A DNA stretch of 27,653 nt from positions 1-27,653 of the forward strand of contig CAVRZY010000138.1 of assembly GCA_963725415.1 (NCBI GenBank), written 5' to 3'. Source of the stretch: CAVRZY01 sp963725415. GTDB taxonomy: Bacteria; Acidobacteriota; Terriglobia; Bryobacterales; Bryobacteraceae. Made by a program: the position numbers and the translations under genes. The notes beneath the pieces are model-generated. The model was given only the letters and a program-made list of their open reading frames with translations, ran no database searches and had not been told where the DNA came from. How positions within the stretch are numbered: position 1 is the stretch's first letter; every line of letters begins with the position of its first letter. Positions 1-6,722 of the stretch are shown here, in pieces.

Positions 1-192
1 GACCAATCGCCGCGGGTGGAGATGGAGGACGTCTTCGAATTCGAGCGGCTGGGGGTCAGCAAGCGCGGCCGGGTGATGGGCCGGTTCCGAGCCACGGGTT
101 ACAAGCCCGCCTGCCTGGACCGGCTGAAGGCCTATGGCATTCACCTGTCGCATTCGATTTTCCAGGAGGAGCACGAGCTGAAGGAGAGATGA
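1..192 (+). CDS. CpaF/TadA-type secretion ATPase, C-terminal end (5' cut by window)
   Basis: Only the last 63 codons are present, in the frame that ends with TGA at 190-192. The peptide reads FEFERLGVSKRGRVMGRFRATG and then a PACLDRLKAYGI segment, which is the usual C-terminus of CpaF-family hexameric ATPases that power Tad/Flp pilus assembly at the inner membrane. The Walker motifs would lie upstream of the window. The two T2SSF-type membrane genes that follow on the same strand (tadB- and tadC-like) support this reading, because cpaF-tadB-tadC is the standard Tad order. The family assignment rests on a short piece plus context. Confidence 0.8.
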   Translation, partial: DQSPRVEMEDVFEFERLGVSKRGRVMGRFRATGYKPACLDRLKAYGIHLSHSIFQEEHELKER

Positions 193-195
193 TTT

Positions 196-265
196 CACCG
201 CAGAGACCGAGAGACACAGAGTTGGTTCCATTTCAGTCTCTCTGCGTCTCGGCGCCTCGGCGGTG
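196..265. repeat. Dispersed palindromic repeat between cpaF and tadB
   Basis: Left arm 196-221 (starts CACCGCAGAGACCGAG) and right arm 238-265 (ends CTCGGCGGTG) are imperfect inverted repeats separated by a 16-nt loop. The same end sequences occur at 3611-3760. The hairpin fills nearly the whole gap between the ATPase stop (192) and tadB (279), and its right end touches the GAGAGG ribosome-binding site. I infer a REP-like mobile intergenic repeat that could also tune stability or translation of the tad mRNA. Confidence 0.75.
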
Positions 266-278
266 AGAGGTGTAGTCG

Positions 279-1253
279 ATGCTCTGGTTTACGGTTGTGG
301 CATTCGCGGTTTTCGCGACGGCGCTGCTGATTGCAGGCTACGCGGTGTGGAGTGTGCCGGAAAACGAGTTGCGCAAGATGCTCACCGCGCGGCTGCGCGA
401 GGTGCGCGCCCACGTGGGGTCGCGGACGCGAACTGCGCCCGATTTAGTCCGCCAGGAGCGTCGCGGATCGCTGGCCTTCCTGGGAGATTTCATGGCCTGG
501 CTGGGCTTTCTGCGCCGGCTGCAGGAACTCATCGAGCAGGCCAATCTGAAGTACCGGCCCGCGGGTGTGGCCGGGGTGTCCATTTTGATCGTGGCGGGCG
601 CATATCTGTCGCTGGGCGTCTTCGGGGCCTCGCTGCTGCTGCTGCGGATCCTGTTGCCGCTGGCTTTCGGGGCCATCCCGCTGCTCTACATTCTGCGGGT
701 CCGCGGCAAACGCTTGAGGAAATTCGAAAGCAGTTTCCCGGACGCCATCGACCTGTTCAACCGTTCCATGAAAGCCGGCCACAACATCCACAGCGGCCTG
801 GAGACGGTGGCCAGCGAGACCGCAGACCCGGTGCGCATGGAATTCAAGAAGGTCATCGAGGAGCTGGCCCTGGGCTCGCCGCTGGAGACGACGCTCCACG
901 CGCTCGGCAAGCGGGTGCCGTTGATGGACCTGAAGTTCTTCATTACCGGACTGATTCTTCAGCGGCAAACGGGCGCCAACATGGTGAGCGTGCTGGAGGG
1001 CCTGTCCCTGCTGATGCGGGAACGGTTGAGCCTGTCCGCCAAGATGAAGGCCCACACCGCGCAGCAACGCTTCTCGGCCGGGCTGCTGTGCGTCATGCCA
1101 CTGGTGGTGGCGCTGGGCATGTGGTTCCTGAAGCCCGAGTACATTCAGTTGCTGTATTCGGACCCCACCGGCAGCAAGTTTCTCACCTACGCGATCATTT
1201 CGGAGATCGTGGGGATTCTCATCATCCGGCGGATCGCCAACGTGAGGTACTGA
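279..1253 (+). CDS. tadB: Tad/Flp pilus inner-membrane protein TadB (T2SSF family)
   Basis: This is a 324-residue protein with an N-terminal membrane helix (about 2-24), a pair of hydrophobic helices near 105-140, a T2SSF cytoplasmic domain (about 155-280, beginning FPDAIDLFNRSMKAGHNI) and a C-terminal helix pair. That layout matches TadB, one of the two GspF-like platform proteins that work with the CpaF ATPase to assemble Flp pili. ATG 279 is preceded by GAGAGG at 265-270. It lies between the ATPase tail and a second T2SSF gene, so these are the last genes of a tad operon. The partner pilin and secretin genes would be upstream of the window. Confidence 0.88.
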   Translation: MLWFTVVAFAVFATALLIAGYAVWSVPENELRKMLTARLREVRAHVGSRTRTAPDLVRQERRGSLAFLGDFMAWLGFLRRLQELIEQANLKYRPAGVAGVSILIVAGAYLSLGVFGASLLLLRILLPLAFGAIPLLYILRVRGKRLRKFESSFPDAIDLFNRSMKAGHNIHSGLETVASETADPVRMEFKKVIEELALGSPLETTLHALGKRVPLMDLKFFITGLILQRQTGANMVSVLEGLSLLMRERLSLSAKMKAHTAQQRFSAGLLCVMPLVVALGMWFLKPEYIQLLYSDPTGSKFLTYAIISEIVGILIIRRIANVRY

Positions 1254-1272
1254 TTGCATTGAAAGAGGTTTG

Positions 1273-2205
1273 ATGCTGGTCGCCGGCGTGTTTTTCGTTC
1301 TTAGCTTCGCCACCATCGTGGCGCTGCTGTGGTCTGGGATTGTGCTGTTCCGCAACCAGGAGGATCCGTTGGGGGACCGGCTGGAGCAACTCCAGGCGCA
1401 TGCCGTAGTCAGCACGGAGCGAACCTCCCTGCGGCGGCGGAGGGGCGGGTTCCTGAACGGCCTTCAGTTCCTGGTGAGCCTGGTTCCCGGGGGCGAGGGT
1501 TGGCTGCGGAGTTCGGAGAAGGAGCTCATCCAGGCCGGAATCCGCAACCCGCACGCGGTGGCCATCTACGCCCTGGGACACCTGCTGTTCCTGTTCGCCG
1601 CCCTAGCCGGAATGGCCTGGCTACAGCGCAACAATGCCCCCATGACGATGCTCACCGGGATGCTGGCGGCAGGACTGTTGGGCTGGCTGATCCCGCAGCA
1701 GGTTCTGCACCGGCTGGTGCGGCGCTACCGCCGCAAGCTCCAGGAATCGCTTCCCGACACCGTGGACATGCTGGGCATCGTACTGGGCACGGGCCTGGCC
1801 CTGGACCAGGCCATGCAGCGCGTCAGCGAGGAGATGCAGTTCATTTACCCCGAGCTGGCCAACGAGTTCTTCACCGTGGTCATGCAGGTGAAGGCCGGCC
1901 AGGAGCGCGCAGTGGCCTTCCAGCAGCTTGTGAGGCGGACCGGGATCGAAGACATCAAGTCCCTGGCGGCCATGATCGTGCAGAGCGAGCGCTTCGGCAC
2001 CAGCCTGGCCCAGGCCCTGAAGGTCTATGCCGACGCCCTGCGCACCCGGCGCCGCCTGCGAGCCGAAGCCGCCGTCGCCCGGGCCGGCATCAAGATGCTG
2101 TTCCCCATCGTGCTGTTCATCCTCCCGGTGCTGTTCGTCATCACCCTGGTGCCCGGCCTCCTCAGCGTGCTGGGGAACCTGCAAACCCTGGGCGGGGCGC
2201 GGTAA
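1273..2205 (+). CDS. tadC: Tad/Flp pilus inner-membrane protein TadC (T2SSF family)
   Basis: A 310-residue membrane protein: N-terminal helix (about 1-24), an arginine-rich cytoplasmic stretch, two central helices (about 95-142), a T2SSF domain (about 160-280, beginning LPDTVDMLGIVLGTGLALDQ) and a C-terminal helix. This is the TadC partner of TadB; the two form the membrane platform for pilus extrusion. I chose ATG 1273, because GAAAGAGG lies just upstream at 1261-1268. A TTG at 1270 in the same frame would add one residue. Only 19 bp separate it from tadB, so the genes are co-transcribed. Confidence 0.86.
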   Translation: MLVAGVFFVLSFATIVALLWSGIVLFRNQEDPLGDRLEQLQAHAVVSTERTSLRRRRGGFLNGLQFLVSLVPGGEGWLRSSEKELIQAGIRNPHAVAIYALGHLLFLFAALAGMAWLQRNNAPMTMLTGMLAAGLLGWLIPQQVLHRLVRRYRRKLQESLPDTVDMLGIVLGTGLALDQAMQRVSEEMQFIYPELANEFFTVVMQVKAGQERAVAFQQLVRRTGIEDIKSLAAMIVQSERFGTSLAQALKVYADALRTRRRLRAEAAVARAGIKMLFPIVLFILPVLFVITLVPGLLSVLGNLQTLGGAR

Positions 2206-2220
2206 GCTCCCGCACGTCGC

Positions 2221-2250
2221 TTGCCTTGTGTGCCACAGATGTGGCACAAT
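2221..2250 (+). promoter_or_regulatory. Promoter of the toxin-antitoxin pair
   Basis: TTGCCT (2221-2226) and CACAAT (2245-2250) are separated by 18 nt and each match the sigma-70 consensus at four of six positions. The start site would fall near 2257, giving a leader of about 25 nt to ATG 2282. The palindrome 2229-2248 fills the spacer and overlaps the -10, so a bound repressor would block RNA polymerase. Confidence 0.5.
2229..2248. promoter_or_regulatory. Perfect palindromic operator for the Xre-family antitoxin
   Basis: TGTGCCAC, a 4-nt AGAT centre and GTGGCACA form a perfect 8+8 inverted repeat. It ends 33 bp before the antitoxin start and sits over the predicted promoter. Type II antitoxins with HTH domains usually repress their own operon through such a site. 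Binding is inferred; the symmetry is seen. Confidence 0.72.
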
Positions 2251-2281
2251 ACCTTTGCGGAGTGCCCAGCCGTGAGGGACG

Positions 2282-3010
2282 ATGGCAAGGCGATCCATCT
2301 TGCACACCGAGAAGGCCGTGCGCCAGCGAATCGAAGGCCGCACGGACCTTGTTGAGGCGCTACAGAACCCCAGCCTGCAAACCGTGTCGGCGTTCCTCGC
2401 ACTGGTCGCCGATTGCCTGGATGATCTCAACCGCACGAAGGGCCTGGCAGGTGAAGAAGCCGCTCTGGTCAAGTACAACGTCATTCAGAGCGCGTATCCC
2501 GCACTTTTGTCATACCGCGCAGGAGGGACCCGGCAGGCGACGGATTTCGTCATAGATACCTGGAAAAGGTACTCGGTCAGGCGGTCGGGCCGACAGTCGC
2601 GGCAGCTCTTAGAAAGCCCTGAGTTTCGGGCGGTATTCAATGTGGCCGTCTCAGAGCTGGTTCAGAGCGAAGAGAAGGACTTGCAGGCCAGGCAGATTCT
2701 CCGGCGCCTAATGGTTCACTTGGGGCTGAGCCAGGATGAAGTGGGCAGGATGTTCGAGGTTTCCGGCGAGACCATCCGGCGCTGGGAACGCGGGCAAAAC
2801 AGGGTCCCGGACCTGAAGATGGCTGCGCTCAATAGTGCCGATGGCGCGCTCACGAGACTGCTGCACCTGTTTCGTCCGGAAAGACTTTCACAGGTCATCC
2901 GGCAGCAGGCCGAGGGGTTCGAAGGGGAACGGGCACTGGATTGGATCCTGCGTGGACGCATGGCTGAAGTGGCCAATCGCTACGATTCCGCGCTGCTCTA
3001 CCAGGCATGA
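2282..3010 (+). CDS. HTH (Xre-like) antitoxin of a RES-type toxin-antitoxin pair
   Basis: This 242-residue protein has a helix-turn-helix at about 148-172 (LGLSQDEVGRMFEVSGETIR followed by RWERG). Its C-terminal tail (about 195-242, with ALDWILRGRMAEV) looks like the toxin-binding DUF2384/MbcA-ParS-Xre domain. The first 140 residues are helical and not recognised, so it is longer than the usual antitoxin of about 130-160 residues. It is expected to neutralise the downstream RES protein and repress the shared promoter at the palindrome 2229-2248. A GAGGG at 2274-2278 precedes ATG 2282 at short spacing. The stop overlaps the toxin start as ATGA. Confidence 0.72.
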   Translation: MARRSILHTEKAVRQRIEGRTDLVEALQNPSLQTVSAFLALVADCLDDLNRTKGLAGEEAALVKYNVIQSAYPALLSYRAGGTRQATDFVIDTWKRYSVRRSGRQSRQLLESPEFRAVFNVAVSELVQSEEKDLQARQILRRLMVHLGLSQDEVGRMFEVSGETIRRWERGQNRVPDLKMAALNSADGALTRLLHLFRPERLSQVIRQQAEGFEGERALDWILRGRMAEVANRYDSALLYQA

Positions 3011-3564
3011 GCGACCTGTTACGGACGGATCACAAACACCAGCCCGTTTACCGGGTGGTCCGGACGGGTTGGAGCGATCCCCTGGAGACATCGTTCAGCC
3101 AGCGGGCCGGCGCTGACAATCGCTGGAACAACCCGGACTTTCCCTGCTTGTATTGTTGCTGTAGCGAGCGCGTCGCGCGCGCCGTGGTGCTGGATGTTTT
3201 CCGGCTCTACGGCCTCGATCCTAAAGACCTCCAGCCGGACATCCGTCCCCAACTGGCAGAATTGTCCTGGTCGGGCACGGTGGTGGACATGGCCTCCCGA
3301 GAGGGTATCTACAGGGCCGGCTTTCCGGCTGACTATCCTTCGGGAGTGACGAAACAACAGACTCGCCAGGCAGCTCAAGCGTGGCACAGCCGTGGAGAGG
3401 AGGGCACCGTTTATCGCAGCGCCTCGCTGGCAAGGCTGGGGTTCGGGGAGTGGGAAGGCGAGCATCAAGGGTGGTGTGAACTGGCGATCTTCCCTCAAAA
3501 CAGCCTACATCACCCCGGACTCATCCAACGGAGGGACGACCTGGGCTGGCTCTTGAGGCACTAG
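3007..3564 (+). CDS. RES-domain toxin
   Basis: A 185-residue protein with RES-domain landmarks: VYRVVR near 14-19, the RWNNP...PCLY block at 39-49 and YRSAS at 136-140. RES toxins such as ParT and MbcT attack NAD+ or ADP-ribosylate target proteins. The start overlaps the antitoxin stop (ATGA, 3007-3010), so the two are translationally coupled. By eye, the Glu that follows the LY motif in typical members (…TALAEV…) appears to be Val here (RVARAVV), although Glu54 is close by. That needs an alignment. If the Glu is really lost, this could be an inactive or altered toxin. Confidence 0.75.
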   Translation: MSDLLRTDHKHQPVYRVVRTGWSDPLETSFSQRAGADNRWNNPDFPCLYCCCSERVARAVVLDVFRLYGLDPKDLQPDIRPQLAELSWSGTVVDMASREGIYRAGFPADYPSGVTKQQTRQAAQAWHSRGEEGTVYRSASLARLGFGEWEGEHQGWCELAIFPQNSLHHPGLIQRRDDLGWLLRH

Positions 3565-3896
3565 CCGTCTAATTGAACGGAGATCTGAACAAAAGTGTCA
3601 AATTTTTTGAGCCGCAGAGACGTCAGGATGCAGAGAATTGACGATTGACGATTCTTGCATTGACGATTGGCGGAGGCGCAGCCGGCTACCGCAATTCAAT
3701 CGTCAATGACTCAATCGTCGATGATTCAATTGTTGATTCTTTGCTGCCTCTGCGGTGAAGGGCTCTGGTGGATTTAAGGTCGAAGACCTCGCTCCGGGGC
3801 TTTTCACCAGCATGCGCACAGCGAAGCGGAGGTCGTGCAGCAGAGTTGCCATGCTCGATTACACGATGGGCTGCGCCGAAGGTCGCACGGGCGTTC
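3565..3896. other. Gene-free interval with repeats
   Basis: No credible coding sequence was found in these 332 bp between two convergent units. Position 3611-3760 is a nested inverted repeat (separate entry). The rest (3761-3896) is unique sequence with no clear promoter or terminator. Open frames crossing it run antisense to the CoA-binding gene and are not credible. Confidence 0.6.
3611..3760. repeat. Nested palindromic repeat, same family as 196-265
   Basis: Outer arms: GCCGCAGAGACGTCAGG from 3611 and CTGCCTCTGCGGTG near 3745-3757. Between them are iterated TTGACGATTGACGATT units on the left (3638-3670) and their complement, with CAATCGTCAATG and CAATCGTCGATG, on the right (about 3692-3738). 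The whole interval can fold into one long hairpin. The outer ends match those of the element at 196-265, with the TTGACGATT array occupying the loop. Confidence 0.72.
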
Positions 3897-4304
3897 CTAC
3901 CGTCGCAGCTTGCGATGTTCCTTGAGGATGCAGCGGTCCATGATCACGATGAGTCCAGCCGCGCGGGCCTTCTCGGCGGCCGCTTCGTGGAGGACGCCCT
4001 CCTGCATCCAGACACAGCGCGCCCCGATCCGAATGGCGGCCTCCACGATCTCGGGGACATACTCGGAACGCCGGAAAATGTTGACGATATCGATCGGGTG
4101 GGGCACGGCGTCAAGACTGGAATAGGCCTTCTCTCCCAGCACTTCGGTTTCCTGCGGATTGACCGGAATGATGCGGTAGCCCGCGCGCTGCAGGTAGGCC
4201 GCGACGCCGTAGCTGGGGCGGGCCTTCTTGCTGGAGAGGCCCACCACGGCGATGGTGCGCGCGCTCTGGAGCAATTCAGGCACGGCCGGCACGTTCCCCC
4301 CCAT
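3897..4304 (-). CDS. CoA-binding domain protein (YccU-like)
   Basis: A 135-residue single-domain Rossmann protein. The N-terminal nucleotide-binding stretch TIAVVGLSSKKARPSYGVAA (17-36), the IIPVNP block and the CVWMQEGVLHEAA block are the signature of the CoA_binding_2/YccU family. The family is thought to bind CoA; its physiological role is unknown. The start lies inside the 3' end of rluB (29-bp overlap), with GAAGAAGG just upstream as a ribosome-binding site, so it is the last gene of the scpA-scpB-rluB unit. Length is normal for the family. Confidence 0.85.
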   Translation of the reverse strand: MGGNVPAVPELLQSARTIAVVGLSSKKARPSYGVAAYLQRAGYRIIPVNPQETEVLGEKAYSSLDAVPHPIDIVNIFRRSEYVPEIVEAAIRIGARCVWMQEGVLHEAAAEKARAAGLIVIMDRCILKEHRKLRR

Positions 4305-5025
4305 CCTTCTTCAGCAGGCTGCGAAATCGCTCCACTTCGGCGGGCGTCAGGGCCCGAAAGGCGCCCGGCTCGAGAGGACCCAGTTCCAGAAAGCCGATCT
4401 TGATGCGCTTGAGTTTCTCGACCAGCCGCCCAAAATGTTTGAACATCAGGCGAATCTGGTTCTGCCGTCCCTCAATCAGCCGGACCTCATACCAGGGATT
4501 GTTGGCTCGCCGAACCAGCCGGAGACCCGCCGGAGCGGTGCGCCGGCCGGCCAGTGGAATCCCCTGGCGAAACTGCTGCTCCTGATCCGGGGACAGCGAG
4601 CCGTTCACCTTGACCAGGTAGGTTTTGGGCAGATGGCTGGAGGCCGAGGTGGTGCGGTTGGCGAAATCGCCGTCGTTGGTAAACAACAGCAACCCTTCAC
4701 TGGCATAATCCAGACGGCCCACCGGAAAGACGCGCTCCCGGACCCCCTTCAGAAACCCCATGACCGTGGGGCGGCCTTCCGGGTCGTGCAGGGTGGTGAC
4801 GCAGTTCCTGGGCTTGTGCAGCGCCAGATAGAGGAGTCTTCGCGGAGCATGCAGCAGCTTGCCGTCCACTTTGATGTGATCGCGTGAGAGGTCGGCCTTG
4901 CTGCCGAGTTCGGTGACCGTCTGACCGTTCACCGTGACCCTGCCCGCCAGGATCAACTGCTCGGCCTTGCGGCGGCTGGTGACGCCGGCGCGCGAGAGGA
5001 TTTTCTGGAGCCGTTCCTCAGCCAT
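4276..5025 (-). CDS. rluB: Ribosomal large-subunit pseudouridine synthase, RluB/RsuA family
   Basis: A 249-residue protein with an N-terminal S4 RNA-binding domain (about 3-50; RLQKILSRAGVTSRRKAEQL) and a pseudouridine-synthase domain. The catalytic aspartate is Asp106 in GRLDYASEGLLLFTNDG, and the family C-terminal EGRQNQIRLMF block is present. It isomerises a uridine in rRNA, most likely in 23S helix 89 as RluB does; the exact site is inferred. The start overlaps the scpB stop by 8 bp. scpA-scpB-rluB is a widely conserved order. Confidence 0.9.
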   Translation of the reverse strand: MAEERLQKILSRAGVTSRRKAEQLILAGRVTVNGQTVTELGSKADLSRDHIKVDGKLLHAPRRLLYLALHKPRNCVTTLHDPEGRPTVMGFLKGVRERVFPVGRLDYASEGLLLFTNDGDFANRTTSASSHLPKTYLVKVNGSLSPDQEQQFRQGIPLAGRRTAPAGLRLVRRANNPWYEVRLIEGRQNQIRLMFKHFGRLVEKLKRIKIGFLELGPLEPGAFRALTPAEVERFRSLLKKDGGERAGRA

Positions 5026-5686
5026 CGTGTTCGGCAGGACCCGCTTCAGTCCGGCCCTCCTGGGGGGAAGGGGTTTCGGCCTGGGTCGGCTGCTCGGCCG
5101 GCGCCTGGTCGCCCTCTCCCAAGGCCAGCCGGCGGAGTTCTTCGAATTCCTTCAGGGTCGGAAGCTCGCTCAGGTCTTTCAACCCGAACTGCACCAGGAA
5201 GTCCTTGGTCGTCTTGTAGAGAATGGGCCTGCCGACCACCGTCTTGCGGCCGCAGGCGGTTATGAGCTTGCGGTCCAGAAGGGTCTTGAGTACTCCCGCG
5301 CCCTGCACGCCGCGGATCTCCATGATCTCGGGGGCGGTGATGGGCTGCTTGTAGGCCACCACAGCCAGGGTTTCCAGAGCCGCCAGCGAAAGCTTGAGGG
5401 AAGGTTTGAGGCTCTTGGCGAAGGCGCGGATGATCTCGTGGTGTTCGGGCTTCGTGGCCATCTTGTAGCCGCCCGCCACCTCGCGGATCGCCAAGCCATG
5501 TTGGGGCGCTTCGTATTCGCTCGCCAATTGGGCCAGGATCTGCTTGACCCGATCCTCCGGCTGGTGGATTACCGCGGCGATTTGGGCGGCCGTGGCGGGC
5601 TCCTCAGCGACATAAACGATGGCTTCCACGGCCGCTTTGAGAGAGGCATCCTCCCAAGGTGGAGGAGCCATCACCTCCAGCAACAT
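5018..5686 (-). CDS. scpB: Segregation and condensation protein B
   Basis: A 222-residue protein with the two winged-helix domains of ScpB. Recognisable blocks are AAVEAIVYVAEEPATAAQIA, LSLAALETLAVVAYKQPIT and VVGRPILYKTTKDFLVQFGL. ScpB dimerises and binds ScpA and the Smc ATPase in the bacterial condensin complex on DNA. The last 30 or so residues are a Glu/Pro/Ala-rich tail that is probably disordered. scpA lies 58 bp upstream and rluB overlaps downstream. Confidence 0.93.
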   Translation of the reverse strand: MLLEVMAPPPWEDASLKAAVEAIVYVAEEPATAAQIAAVIHQPEDRVKQILAQLASEYEAPQHGLAIREVAGGYKMATKPEHHEIIRAFAKSLKPSLKLSLAALETLAVVAYKQPITAPEIMEIRGVQGAGVLKTLLDRKLITACGRKTVVGRPILYKTTKDFLVQFGLKDLSELPTLKEFEELRRLALGEGDQAPAEQPTQAETPSPQEGRTEAGPAEHDG

Positions 5687-5744
5687 CTGCTCCCCAGGAG
5701 CGTATGGGGAATCCGGCTCGTGATTTCGACAGGTTCCATTCCGC

Positions 5745-6530
5745 TCAGTGGTAGTCCTTTTCGATGTCCGTGATGGTTTGTTCGGAGGCGAACACTTGAT
5801 CGAACCGCTTGTAGGCCTTGAGGGCGATCTTCCCGAAAGCGTCCTTCTGCACCAGCACGATGGCCTGGAGCTTCGCCAGTTCCAGGATCGCTAGAAACAG
5901 GCAAATCATGGCTCGGCGGCTGCGCTGCTGTTCGAACAGCTCCTGCAGCGCGATGGGCTCGGCTCTGGGCCGGTTGCGCAGCAGCGCTCCCAGATGCAGC
6001 ATCATATCCGGAACGCTGATGTCGTCGGCTTCGACCTGGTAGACCGGCCGGCTCGTGGTGCGTTCCAGTACTTCCTGGAAAGTCTTAACCAAGTCGAACA
6101 AGGTGACGGCGAAGCCCGGGCCATCCTCTTCGGAGAGGAATTCCCGGATCTGGGGGTTGGACCAGACATTCTCCTCGATCAAGCGCTTCTGCTGGAGCAT
6201 CTCGGCGGCGTTCTTGAAGCGCTCGTGCTCCAGCAGGCGCTCCACCAGCTCGCGGCGCGGATCGTCTTCCGGCGACATCTTCTCCAGCTCGGGGTCCCGC
6301 GGTAGCAGCATCCGGGACTTGATGTGGATGAGGGTGGCCGCCATGAAGATGAACTCGGAACCCACCTCGATATCCAGCTCCACCGCTTTTTCCATGTAGT
6401 CGAGATATTGCGCCGTGATCCTGGCGATGGGGATGTTCCAGATGTCGATCTGCTGTCTGCGGATCAGGTCCAACAGCAGATCCAAAGGCCCTTCGTAGTG
6501 CTCCAGGTGAACGTTCAACGGCGACGACAC
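5745..6530 (-). CDS. scpA: Segregation and condensation protein A (kleisin)
   Basis: A 261-residue kleisin. The N-terminal Smc-head-binding domain starts LEHYEGPLDLLLDLIRRQQI and contains EFIFMAATLIHIKSRMLLP; the C-terminal winged helix contains RRAMICLFLAILELAKLQAI. ScpA bridges the Smc heads with ScpB for chromosome compaction and segregation. The start is GTG at 6530; no earlier in-frame start and no good Shine-Dalgarno sequence were seen. It is the first gene of a four-gene minus-strand unit. The MITE-like element at 6582-6713 lies about 50 bp upstream of its start. Confidence 0.93.
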   Translation of the reverse strand: MSSPLNVHLEHYEGPLDLLLDLIRRQQIDIWNIPIARITAQYLDYMEKAVELDIEVGSEFIFMAATLIHIKSRMLLPRDPELEKMSPEDDPRRELVERLLEHERFKNAAEMLQQKRLIEENVWSNPQIREFLSEEDGPGFAVTLFDLVKTFQEVLERTTSRPVYQVEADDISVPDMMLHLGALLRNRPRAEPIALQELFEQQRSRRAMICLFLAILELAKLQAIVLVQKDAFGKIALKAYKRFDQVFASEQTITDIEKDYH

Positions 6531-6572
6531 GACTTTTCACGATAGCAGAACAAAGCCACCAGCCGTCAGTCT

Positions 6573-6722
6573 GGTTCGCGGTAATGCCTCAGTCTCGGGG
6601 GCAATAGCCTGTGCAGCCGGGTGGGATAGGCTTTCAGCCTGTCCGGACGCCTTTCGAATACCGCCCGAGACAAGCTGAAGCTTATCCCACGGTCCCCGAG
6701 ACTGAGGCATTACGGTTCGCGG
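6573..6722. mobile_element. MITE/REPIN-like element with 9-bp flanking direct repeats
   Basis: The element (6582-6713, 132 bp) is bounded by perfect inverted repeats: GTAATGCCTCAGTCTCGGGG at 6581-6600 and its complement at 6694-6713. A second nested pair lies inside: GTGGGATAGGCTTTCAGCCT and further, against GACAAGCTGAAGCTTATCCC with near-perfect pairing. Directly outside is GGTTCGCGG on both sides (6573-6581 and 6714-6722), which looks like a target-site duplication. There is no coding capacity. Its right end provides the stop codon of the minus-strand POTRA gene. Confidence 0.82.

Noticed and set aside
3638..3738. CRISPR-like array of TTGACGATT units
   Set aside because: The units are contiguous or inverted with no regular spacers, and no cas genes are present; it is a palindromic repeat.
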